From positions 186,001-250,000 of the forward strand of contig BROI01000019.1 in the NCBI GenBank assembly GCA_027923505.1: a stretch of 64,000 nt of DNA, given 5' to 3'. Positions 21,190 through 29,868 of the stretch are shown here, piece after piece. Position numbers and translations under genes: made by a program. The first letter of the stretch is position 1. Each line of letters begins with the position of its first letter. The notes under the pieces were generated by a model. The model did not search any database, had not been told where the DNA came from, and saw only the letters and a program-made list of their open reading frames with translations. This DNA is from Mayamaea pseudoterrestris. Taxonomy: Eukaryota > Bacillariophyta > Bacillariophyceae > Sellaphorales > Sellaphoraceae.

Positions 21190-22653
21190 ATGTCTTCTTT
21201 GCGTGCGATCCTGTGTGTCATAATTATCAATACTGTTTCTCCGCTACAACCAGAATGCCCTCATTCCCATCCTTGGCAACAGCCGACACAGCCTCGACAC
21301 GAACAATCCACCGCCTATAGTAGACGCATCTTCATCGGAGCATCAGTTCTTGGAGTAATAACTCCCTTTATTCCAGTCGACCAATCATCAGCTGCTCTTT
21401 TTCCTTCTCGGCAACGACCATTCTCCTACTCGTATGTACTTAGCCCCGACCGCAATGTCACAGACTCGCTCGCGTCGTCGGAGCGAACGATATCGGCTGG
21501 CCCGGAAGATCTTAGCGCCGAACAGTGTCTCCTGAAACTACTTCCTGTCAGGAATCCATTCTTTCGAGAGCTTGAAGACAAACTGGAACAAATACCTCCT
21601 CTTTGGAGTGGTGACCCGAGTTGGAAGTCATGCTGCAAACTGACCGAGTCCTGCATCAATGAACTCGACAAGCGACGAAGCATTCTTGAACCGGTCTTTA
21701 ATCCAGATGACAATTCACTCTTACAAATATCAAAGGCGGAACGAGGTGAGCGACTCATTGAAGCCTTTCGGCGCCAGCTTGTTATACTTCGAAATGAATG
21801 CAACAAGGGCGATGCTACATCTTCCTCGAAAGCCTTGCAGATTCAGCGACGAGCATTGCTTGCGCTGTCGGAGATTGGCGAACTTCTCGTGGCAGCCTTT
21901 CCATATCCAGTACCGACCCAAGGAAAGTTTAGCTACCTGCCACGGCTATTGGGTCGAGCAAGAGTTACCTTTACAATGTCGAGAAAGAATGTAGTTCTGG
22001 GAAACGTTACGATACTTGCCGACGGATTCATGGCTCCACTGACGGCTGGCAACTTTGTAGACTTGTCGCTCCGCAACTTTTATACGCAATTACCCATTAA
22101 ATTTACCAAGCGTCGACTCGGCAAGACGGGCGCCGACTTTGACGTGGCAAATCTACCCATTCTTGGTTCATACCAGGAAGGTTTCTACGACCCACTGACG
22201 GCCAAGCTTCGTCGCGTACCGCTGGAACTGATTCGGCTCGAGCGATTGAGCGGCGTTCCCAATTTAGCCTACGCGCAGGACGACGACCAGCAAGGTGGCT
22301 TTTCCAGTGACACTGTGTTGGAACCAACCATGAACAGCAAGGCACTGTTGAGCTTTCGACTACCGGGTCTCGTTGCTATGAATCATCCCGACAAGAATAT
22401 TAATGGAGCGTCTAGTGAGTTCTTTGCTTTGCAAAAGTCGAGCATTACGGAAGACAAGCGTGACTACTTTGATGGAGAGTATGCACCGTTTGGATTTATA
22501 ATTGACGGCATTGACGTCTTTGAGCAGCTTCGACCAAACGATAAGATTGAAGAAACCTACGTTGACGAATGGGGACAATTGAACCTTGTCAAATTGCGTC
22601 AGTCGAGCTTTTCAGAAGTTTTGAGCGCTGGTGGAGGAGGATCATCGGAATAA
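21190..22653 (+). CDS. CYP38: Thylakoid-lumen cyclophilin CYP38/TLP40-like protein
   Basis: A 487-residue protein. In plants CYP38/TLP40 is a thylakoid-lumen immunophilin needed for photosystem II assembly and repair. The N-terminus has a hydrophobic signal (LRAILCVIIINTV), and around residue 40 a twin-arginine type lumen signal (SRRIFIGASVLGV, ending in SSAALF). A helical N-terminal domain (about 100-240) precedes a diverged cyclophilin domain with DGFMAPLTAGNFVDLSLRNF, GFYDPLT, VPLELIRLER and SSEFFALQ, then YAPFGFIIDGIDVFEQLR. The classical active-site residues of cyclophilins are largely replaced, as in plant CYP38. The frame is intronless, and convergent with the next gene (93 bases). Confidence 0.88.
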   Translation: MSSLRAILCVIIINTVSPLQPECPHSHPWQQPTQPRHEQSTAYSRRIFIGASVLGVITPFIPVDQSSAALFPSRQRPFSYSYVLSPDRNVTDSLASSERTISAGPEDLSAEQCLLKLLPVRNPFFRELEDKLEQIPPLWSGDPSWKSCCKLTESCINELDKRRSILEPVFNPDDNSLLQISKAERGERLIEAFRRQLVILRNECNKGDATSSSKALQIQRRALLALSEIGELLVAAFPYPVPTQGKFSYLPRLLGRARVTFTMSRKNVVLGNVTILADGFMAPLTAGNFVDLSLRNFYTQLPIKFTKRRLGKTGADFDVANLPILGSYQEGFYDPLTAKLRRVPLELIRLERLSGVPNLAYAQDDDQQGGFSSDTVLEPTMNSKALLSFRLPGLVAMNHPDKNINGASSEFFALQKSSITEDKRDYFDGEYAPFGFIIDGIDVFEQLRPNDKIEETYVDEWGQLNLVKLRQSSFSEVLSAGGGGSSE

Positions 22654-22746
22654 TTGTATTGTCTTGATTGTAAAATTTCCCCCTGCAAGCTACGTTAGCT
22701 AATCAGTCTAGTTAACACAGTAATATAATCCTTTTTATGATATTAC

Positions 22747-24834
22747 TCACTCAGGAATGCTAGTATCCAGTTCTTCAACTAGCCTTGCCCTCATTTCAGC
22801 AATCGAGTCGGCCAGATCTGCTGCCTCCTCGCTTGTCATGCCTTTTCGGAGACCGAGCTTGTCATCGCCGGCGGCAGCCTGCAGCTTTGCGTAGACACCT
22901 TCTAGAAATTGAGTATTCTCATCGTTGCCAGAAAGTCTCTTGACCGGTGCTGACGCTTCAGGCGCCCTTTCAGTTGCCGCGGAGGCTTGCTGCTCCGGAC
23001 CCTCAATAATGTTGCCTAGTGTCTTCTCCGCCGACACAAAGGCTGCACGTAGAGTCACTAATACTGGCTGCTGCAGTTCCGGTGGACTATTCTTGTACAC
23101 CTGACATGCTGCCTCAATGCAGGCAATCATGCTTCCGACGCGTTCACTAGACGATTGACCGACTGTTGTTGATGCTGCTACGGATGGCCGGCTGGTGCTG
23201 TCACCACCGACAATCGCATCCAGACTCGACACTGCTGATGCCAGCGCCGCGCGCAGCACGCCTAGAACAGATGGCTGAAGTTCTGCCGGACTATTCTTGT
23301 ACATGGTGATGGCGCCTTCCAGTACAACAATGAGACTGTTCACCTTTGTATTCGTGGCCGCGTCACCAGCTCCTTGCCCCATGCTCTGAGGAGCCGACTG
23401 CGTCGCCGACACAGCCGCTGGTACTGAAACACCTTCCTCCTTCAACACTTGCACGAGAACGGTGGACAGGTTTTTGAAAAGGTCGATTTCGTCGCCCTTT
23501 AATCGACCAGCGCCAAAGCCAGGTCCGCCCCGGTGCTTCAAAAGTAGACCCATCAACGTACGAATGTCGGAACGCTTATCATCCTCGGATGGCGGTGCAG
23601 GGTTCGCGGATGGAGTATTAGTTTGCTGCTGCTGTTGCGGCGGCGTGGAGGCGACTGGAGCTTGCGCCTCTGATGCCGGAGCAGCAGGAGTTGGTGCCAC
23701 TCTAAATTGTTGCGTGGAAGGTGCCGACGTCTCCGCAGCAGCAGCATTACCACTGCTCGTCGATGTTGCTGCCTCTGACCCTTGATTTGCCATTGTTCGT
23801 TCTCTCATTTGCTTCATCTTTTCCTTGTAACTAATGCCCGAATAATCCAATGGCACTGGCTTTGACGGCGCCAAGTATTCCGGTTTAAGCATTTCATCCA
23901 TGGACGTTTCCACGGCACCTTGATCAAGTCGCTTGCGCTCCTCCAAGTACGGATTGACTCGCTCCTCAATCTCTTTAATGGACGGATCCTCGAAAACAGC
24001 ATTGGCTTTTTGCGCATCACCCGCCAGCCATGCCTCCTTGCGAATGGCCGAGTCGCGCTTGAGCTGCGCAAAGTACAAGTCGGCCGAGTTTTGAATCTGG
24101 TCCGCGTCGCGGTTGCGGCCGACGCGGCGGCCGTCGGGCGCCAGTACGGCGCCCTGCGGAGGAAAGGCTTGCGGAAAGTTGCCGGGAGTGTTGCGTGATG
24201 GTATTCCTTGGGGTGATGGTTGTTGTTGCTGCTGATTGCCGGCAATCATGCTACGAAACAGCTCGGCCTGCTGCTCGACGGTTAATCCAGCAAGTGCGTC
24301 GGGTGAAATGGCAGCTGCCGATGAAGCGTCTGATTGCACCGGACTCGCTGCCTGCGGCTGGTATGGTTCCACCGTCATTCCCGATGGCATGTTGTTTGGC
24401 GATGCTGCTCCAGAAAATGAACCCCCTTGCGCTTGCCGCTGCTGCGCCTTTTGCAGTAGCTCCTTGAACATGGTTCCACCTTGCGACTCGTCCTTTTCGT
24501 TTTGCTCCTTGATGCGCTGCTTCATTTCCTCGGTAATGACTGCTCCCTTGGTGCCGTCGAGTGGAATCTCGTCGTCGTCGGGAGGAGGCGGCGGCATGTT
24601 GACCAAGTCCTTGCCGAAGCGTGACTGCGCGTAGTAGTCCTCCGTGACGCGCTCGCGCTCGTTTGGATCGGCGGATAGTGAATTGAGGAAATCGTCATTG
24701 TCCCAGCCTTGACCGACGGAGAGTGAAGATTTTGAACGTTGTGTAGAAGTTGATAGTGGCGTCGTCCATGCGATGATTGTTGGAGCGGCGGCGATGGAGA
24801 GGAGAGTGCAAAGGCTGATTGCTGTTATCCTCAT
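22747..24834 (-). CDS. Plastid-targeted protein of unknown function with twin repeat
   Basis: 695 residues from the ATG at 24834 (MRITAISLCTLLSIAAAP); the frame is also open upstream from a TTG. The N-terminus is a signal peptide followed by IIA-WTTPLSTS, a plausible diatom plastid transit junction with Trp in place of Phe. The middle is Pro/Gln/Ser/Ala-rich and disordered. Two copies of a 45-residue helical repeat lie near residues 497 and 567; both contain YKNSP and ELQ, then VLxxLRAAxxSAxxxL. The end has a conserved-looking LEGVYAKLQAA segment. No enzyme motif is seen. Confidence 0.75.
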   Translation of the reverse strand: MRITAISLCTLLSIAAAPTIIAWTTPLSTSTQRSKSSLSVGQGWDNDDFLNSLSADPNERERVTEDYYAQSRFGKDLVNMPPPPPDDDEIPLDGTKGAVITEEMKQRIKEQNEKDESQGGTMFKELLQKAQQRQAQGGSFSGAASPNNMPSGMTVEPYQPQAASPVQSDASSAAAISPDALAGLTVEQQAELFRSMIAGNQQQQQPSPQGIPSRNTPGNFPQAFPPQGAVLAPDGRRVGRNRDADQIQNSADLYFAQLKRDSAIRKEAWLAGDAQKANAVFEDPSIKEIEERVNPYLEERKRLDQGAVETSMDEMLKPEYLAPSKPVPLDYSGISYKEKMKQMRERTMANQGSEAATSTSSGNAAAAETSAPSTQQFRVAPTPAAPASEAQAPVASTPPQQQQQTNTPSANPAPPSEDDKRSDIRTLMGLLLKHRGGPGFGAGRLKGDEIDLFKNLSTVLVQVLKEEGVSVPAAVSATQSAPQSMGQGAGDAATNTKVNSLIVVLEGAITMYKNSPAELQPSVLGVLRAALASAVSSLDAIVGGDSTSRPSVAASTTVGQSSSERVGSMIACIEAACQVYKNSPPELQQPVLVTLRAAFVSAEKTLGNIIEGPEQQASAATERAPEASAPVKRLSGNDENTQFLEGVYAKLQAAAGDDKLGLRKGMTSEEAADLADSIAEMRARLVEELDTSIPE

Positions 24835-25140
24835 CCTGTCTCTGCTATCTGCTGCTGTCAAGACAAATAGAGATTGAATAGATTCCGTTTAATTATGCTC
24901 GTTGGAAAAAGATTGATGGCAAGATCAAGTTCTGCTTGCCGTGACGAACGACTGGAAGCGAGGAGAGCGCCATCGTCGTGACGACCTTTGGCGCGCGAGC
25001 GATCATAAGCGTGAATGAAATCCGGTCGTGTTTGACGCTCTGTTTCGTGGATACTTGGGGCGAAACGTCAACCACCAACACCCATCAAAATCTAATTCGA
25101 CCATGGCGATGTGTCCCCACTTTTTCTTATATTGAACACT
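24835..25140. promoter_or_regulatory. Divergent promoter region of two predicted plastid-protein genes
   Basis: 306 bases between the two ATGs at 24834 (minus) and 25141 (plus). On the plus side a short upstream frame (ATG at 25102, MAMCPHFFLY, stopping within the leader) overlaps the main start region out of frame, so it could act as an upstream ORF. No other motif is recognised. Confidence 0.35.
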
Positions 25141-27938
25141 ATGACGATGCTCAAGACTTTCATAATAACGATGATGTCGATGTCTATACTACTGAGATCG
25201 ACTGCTTTTCAAAACTCAGCTTCATTCCTGAGACACCAAAGATCCCAATCATTTCAAAACACCCGACGAACAGTTTCATCCTTTCATCGCTATACATTCA
25301 AAGCCGTTTCGGCATCTACCAATAATGCTCACCTCGTGCAGCAACGCATCCAGGCAGCCCGAGAGAAAAGCGATGCTCGAAAACGTTCGTCACAGGCCAG
25401 AACGCTTCGACACTTGCACGTCAAGCAACTGCTACAAGACAATGACAGCAACAATAGCAATTCATCTACAACAACAACAGTTACACCACCCCCACTCTAT
25501 CAACTCAAAGTAACAGTCTGTGAAGACCTTCGCAAAGACTTGCTGCTGAGTGGTCGAGAGAAGCGAGGACGCGTCTTTGTCGAGCAATCATCCAACGCCA
25601 CTCAGTCGCTCAAGGCGCTCCAAATGGAGCTGCACGGCTTTTTTCGGGCGCTCCGCAAGGGCTCCTATCTACTTTCGGCTGGCTATCCAGTGATTGAAAC
25701 GGATGGAACCATATCAACTGGAGACTTGGATGAAACATGGCCAATTCGCAATGATGAGGATGTTGTCGATATGTTTCGACGAGCCGACGCGTTCTTTGCC
25801 AAGCATGGCAGCAGCAAAAACAACACGACATTTACTTTGAAGCGACCATCGCTCGTCGTTTACGTCCAGCGCGATCCGGACGCTCCTGCCCCTCCACCTT
25901 TACCAGAATATCTACTAGACTTGCCCGATCCAAGCGCAAGTCCAACCATGACAATGCTTTCCTTTTACAGCTTTCCGCCAACCGGCATACACAATCCCGA
26001 AGAGTTTGCCCGACTGCTAAAGTCGCTGTGGAAGCCATTCTCCGCCCTTGGTCGCATTTACGTGGCGCCCGAAGGCGTCAATGCGCAAATGAGTGTTCCG
26101 ACCAACGTTTTGGAGCGCTTCATTGAGTGCTGTCACTCCATTCCGGAGCTTGGCGAATACATGGAGAATGGCATTAACATTGATCCTGTTGCAATATCGC
26201 GCGAGGAGTTTTTCAATGACAGCGAGCAGCCACCGCCGTTTACCAATCTACATGTGCGCGTCCGGAGCAAAATTGTGGCGGACGGACTCGACAAGGCGTA
26301 CGAGTGGCAGCAAGCAGGCTACGACATGCCACCTCTGGAGTGGCACGAAACGCTAAAGCAGGCACGAGAGTTGAAACGACAAGGCCATGAGGAGCAAGCT
26401 CCCATTGTGCTAGACTTTCGCAATGTTTATGAAACGGATGTTGGTCGTTTCGACGGAGCCGAGCCACTTGGTACGACCAACTTTCGCGAAAGCTGGGACG
26501 TTGTGAATGAGCGACTGGCAAGTGTTGACAAAAGTACGCCCATTCTGATGTACTGCACGGGAGGAATTCGATGCGTCAAGGCGGGTGCCTACGTGACGCA
26601 GGAGCTGGGCTTCACCAACGTTTCGCGATTGGCTGGCGGCATTATTGCCTATGATCGCATTTTGCGAGAAAAGGCGGAGGACGAGGAAAGCATGTTCAAG
26701 GGCACCAACTTTGTCTTTGATAACCGGCTGGGACGGCAAATTACGGATGATGCTTTAGGAACCTGCTTGACTTGCGGCGGCGAAACTGCCCTGGTTAGCA
26801 ACTGCCGCAATGAAAACTGCCACAAGAGAATGGTTCAGTGTGAACAGGTGAGGAGTGAAGGAATGATGGCACGTATGTGTAGCTGCGAGCTCGACTGCTG
26901 ACCAACATATTCCTACCTTTGTCGTAGTGTCGAACAAATATGAGAGGAACTTGCTCTGACGCTTGTCAGAATCGCGTGATCAATGGTGAGATGCGACCGC
27001 TTCGGGCGCCTCGATTTAGTGCATATGATGTTGGGACCGAGGCACCAGTTGTATATACGAACCTCGACCAGTATAGTTTGGGTCATTCAACTCCTCCTTC
27101 CTCGATTTACAATGAGATGGAATTGAACACACGAGCGCTAATTCCTTCAGGCTCTCACATGGTGAGTGGAGCAGCTCAAGGCCGGCTTTTAACTCAGCTG
27201 TCATCCATGACAAGAGAAGGACGAATACTCGAGCTTGGCACGTTTACAGGATACGCAACTGTTTGTCTGCTGGAAGGTGCAATGAATGTCGGCAATCTTC
27301 TTGACAGTAGCAGTGGATCGCGAGGATTACGCGAGAGTGGACCTTACGTACTTACAATGGAGCGAGACACTGTGGCATTTAATGTTGCTGCTGCTCATCT
27401 CAAAGTAATTGCAGAGCACGGCCTGGGCGATTCTGCCGCAGAAAATATGTGTCAATATCGAGCTTCCGGCATGCCTAGTTTGCCGAGTGAACCTCTTGTG
27501 ACGTTGGATTGTCAAGGCATCGCTACCTGCGAACTCATGCAAGTTTCGGATGCACTGGCAACAATTGAAGAAATGGCGGCTGGAAAAGGCGACATTCTCC
27601 CAGGTCCATTTGATTTGATCTTTGTTGACGCCGACAAGACTCGTCTTCTGGACTACGCCGAAGCTTGTCTATCGAGCGATCGGCTGCTAAAGAAAGGAGG
27701 CTTACTGGTTGTCGACAATGTGTTGTGGAAAGGCCTCGTCCTCGAGGCTAGCACCGGTAACTTCTCGTCATTACGCGAGACGGATGAGACGGGAGAGGAT
27801 GAATTGCGAAAGAATCGTCGAGCTAGAAAGCTGGCCATGAAGATGCATCGATTCAATAGTGCTATCGTCCAAGATACTCGCGCTGAAGTGCTAGTGCTGC
27901 CAATGCGTGATGGACTGAGTGTCATACGGAAGAAGTAG
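25141..27938 (+). CDS. TrhO-like tRNA uridine-34 hydroxylase fused to TrmR/caffeoyl-CoA-type O-methyltransferase, predicted plastid protein
   Basis: Exons 25141-26847 and 26928-27938, intron of 80 bases (GTGAGG..GTCGTAG), 905 residues. The N-terminal signal ends in STA-FQNS, a diatom plastid junction. Residues of about 115-260 are an unassigned region. TrhO/TSTD2 domains follow: a ferredoxin-like part (APEGVNAQMS) and a rhodanese with the catalytic loop CTGGIRC (Cys472). Then comes the family's Cys cluster (CLTCG, NCRNENC, QCEQ|CRTN, GTCSDACQ; from residue 542), completed only by splicing. The second exon is a class I methyltransferase: LELGTFTGYAT (about 670), FDLIFVDADK (about 800), LLVVDNVLWKG, as in caffeoyl-CoA methyltransferases and TrmR. 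Known: TrhO makes 5-hydroxyuridine-34 and TrmR methylates it. Inferred: this protein does both. Confidence 0.87.
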
Positions 27939-28262
27939 ACTGGATGATAGCATTAATCGAAATGCATAATTACGGAACTAACTATAAAAAAACCTTGGCT
28001 CAACACATATCTCTCTCCTTGGCCATAAATTGTACATTCCTTGCGGCATCTATCTTCGCTCTAGTGCTCCATCTAAGTTGCAAAGGATTACTTCTTGTCT
28101 CCTCTAAGAGACTACATAGCAGCAGAGGTATTATTTCAATAACGCTGCCGCGGAAGGAAAGCTTTCTAACATACACAGCTGAAGTCATTTATAGTCGCGT
28201 ATTGGCGGACGTTCGGAACTGCCTCTGCTGCATTAATAACCAACAACCAGCGTTTTTTCTGT
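27939..28262. other. Intergenic between convergent genes
   Basis: 324 bases separating the 3' ends of the fusion gene and the GT90 gene. Frames present are short and lack coding character. It should hold both polyadenylation regions. Confidence 0.5.
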
Positions 28263-29633
28263 CTACAATTTAAAGTGAGCTGCATAACGCTTCAGTATTT
28301 CCTGATAGATCTGTCGGTCATCCGACTCGGAATCCGGATGAAACACAAGATCCTTGATCCAAAGCGTTGCACGGTGCGATATCCGTTGACTCTCGGCTTG
28401 ATGCTGCAGCATCCACTGGATCATTTCTTCAACATTGGACAAGTCGCTACTGAATGGAATGTAGTGCACCCACGGCTCCAACAACTCCTCCATGGCCCAT
28501 GACGTGAACTTTGGCGGTGGCATTAACACAACCGATTGCGACAGCAACGCCCACTTGAGTCCGGACGAAACGTCGTTGCCTTCCAAAATGATGATGCCCT
28601 TGTAGCGCAACATTTCGTAAAGAGGCAGCTCGGGACCAACAAGGTTAACTCCGTTGACATGCGGTGGTAAATGATTTAACAGCTTTGTCAACTTGGCGTC
28701 AATGAGACTGGAAGATGCGTATTGGTATGCGAGCTGGCAGCGAGGAAGCTCGAAACAGTCAATCGTGTGATTCTGCAAGCCCTTACCAGTGGCAGCTCCC
28801 CGAAAAATGGCCATGTTTCTTTTATCCTTCCAGTGTCTATCGTTTCGTGGAACGAGATATAGATCGCGATAGTGGCGCTTGGCGTTTAGCTTCCAAATGA
28901 TTGGCTGAATGTTGTGTTTGCTTTGGCGCAAGTCGTGGCACTTTGCAGGACGCGCCTGCGCCACCACGTCCAGCGTCTGATCTCGTTTTGGTCGAGATGC
29001 TCGAAACTTTTTGACGTGTGGCACTATTGGATCGTAGAGCAGCTCATGGCCATTCGCACTGTACGCTCGTGCATAGTCCTCATCGCCAAACTGCATCAGA
29101 ATTGGAATGTGCTCGTTCCATGAAATGGTAGTTTTGGCCTCTCTAATCGTTGCAAGACTCTCGGAGCAGTACGGCCCAATCGGCCATTTTCGGTGACTGC
29201 ATTCTGCAAGTGACTCTGGATTGTAGTAGAAAATGGTTGATACCTCGACATGCGGTCGAACGCCAAAGACGCGAGGTTGATGCGTATCATTCATTGCCAT
29301 TTCTGTAACGTATACAATGTCGCTGCCAGCCTCTAATTGTCGATGCACAACCTTTTCTCCGCCACATGATTCAGCGAACCAATCTCCCATGTACAATTCG
29401 ACTCGTTCTTGAACAGACGGAAATCGATAGGGTCGAAAGTCGCGTTCCGTTCTTGATTGATACGACGGCACGATAAAGTAGGTTGATCGACCGAGCTGGA
29501 ACAACAAGAGACATGCAACTAAAATCTGTAGAGCTTTAGTTTGCACCAAATCTCGAAATGATCTTCTTCTTGCGTCATAAGTCTTGTCTTTTGATGAGCG
29601 AGGCAGCGCTTGTCGTCGGTTGGACAAGGCCAT
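28263..29633 (-). CDS. GT90/CAP10-type glycosyltransferase, type II membrane protein
   Basis: 456 residues from the ATG at 29633. A basic N-terminus and one membrane anchor (about 33-49, ALQILVACLLLFQLG) give Golgi-type topology. The catalytic region shows the CAP10 pattern: RNMAIFRGAATGKG, a LEGNDVSSGLKWALLSQSVVLMP block, a following EPWVHYIPFSSDLSN and WMLQHQAESQRIS. Members transfer sugars (xylose or glucose) to proteins or glycans; the acceptor here is unknown. It is divergent from XPF, with 235 bases between the starts. Confidence 0.85.
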   Translation of the reverse strand: MALSNRRQALPRSSKDKTYDARRRSFRDLVQTKALQILVACLLLFQLGRSTYFIVPSYQSRTERDFRPYRFPSVQERVELYMGDWFAESCGGEKVVHRQLEAGSDIVYVTEMAMNDTHQPRVFGVRPHVEVSTIFYYNPESLAECSHRKWPIGPYCSESLATIREAKTTISWNEHIPILMQFGDEDYARAYSANGHELLYDPIVPHVKKFRASRPKRDQTLDVVAQARPAKCHDLRQSKHNIQPIIWKLNAKRHYRDLYLVPRNDRHWKDKRNMAIFRGAATGKGLQNHTIDCFELPRCQLAYQYASSSLIDAKLTKLLNHLPPHVNGVNLVGPELPLYEMLRYKGIIILEGNDVSSGLKWALLSQSVVLMPPPKFTSWAMEELLEPWVHYIPFSSDLSNVEEMIQWMLQHQAESQRISHRATLWIKDLVFHPDSESDDRQIYQEILKRYAAHFKL

Positions 29634-29868
29634 GGTCGATTAGCAGGTTTTACAAGACGAATGATGCAAATCCGTGCAGTGTCGTACCGGGACTTTAAAT
29701 CGTACCGGTACTTCTGCGACATCACGACACGTTCGCCGCGCCCGCGGCCATCATCGTCGCTTCATTGATGCATTTCGCTGGTCGTCTCCATCAGTTTTCC
29801 TTTTTCGCCGCAATACACTTCAAGCAACATTTTACTAGAGACAGGTTTATCATTCTTCAGAGTTGATT

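Noticed and set aside
26848-26901. Unspliced C-terminal end of the TrhO part (after QCEQ)
   Set aside because: Diverges from the family's Cys motif, while splicing 26848-26927 restores it and keeps frame.
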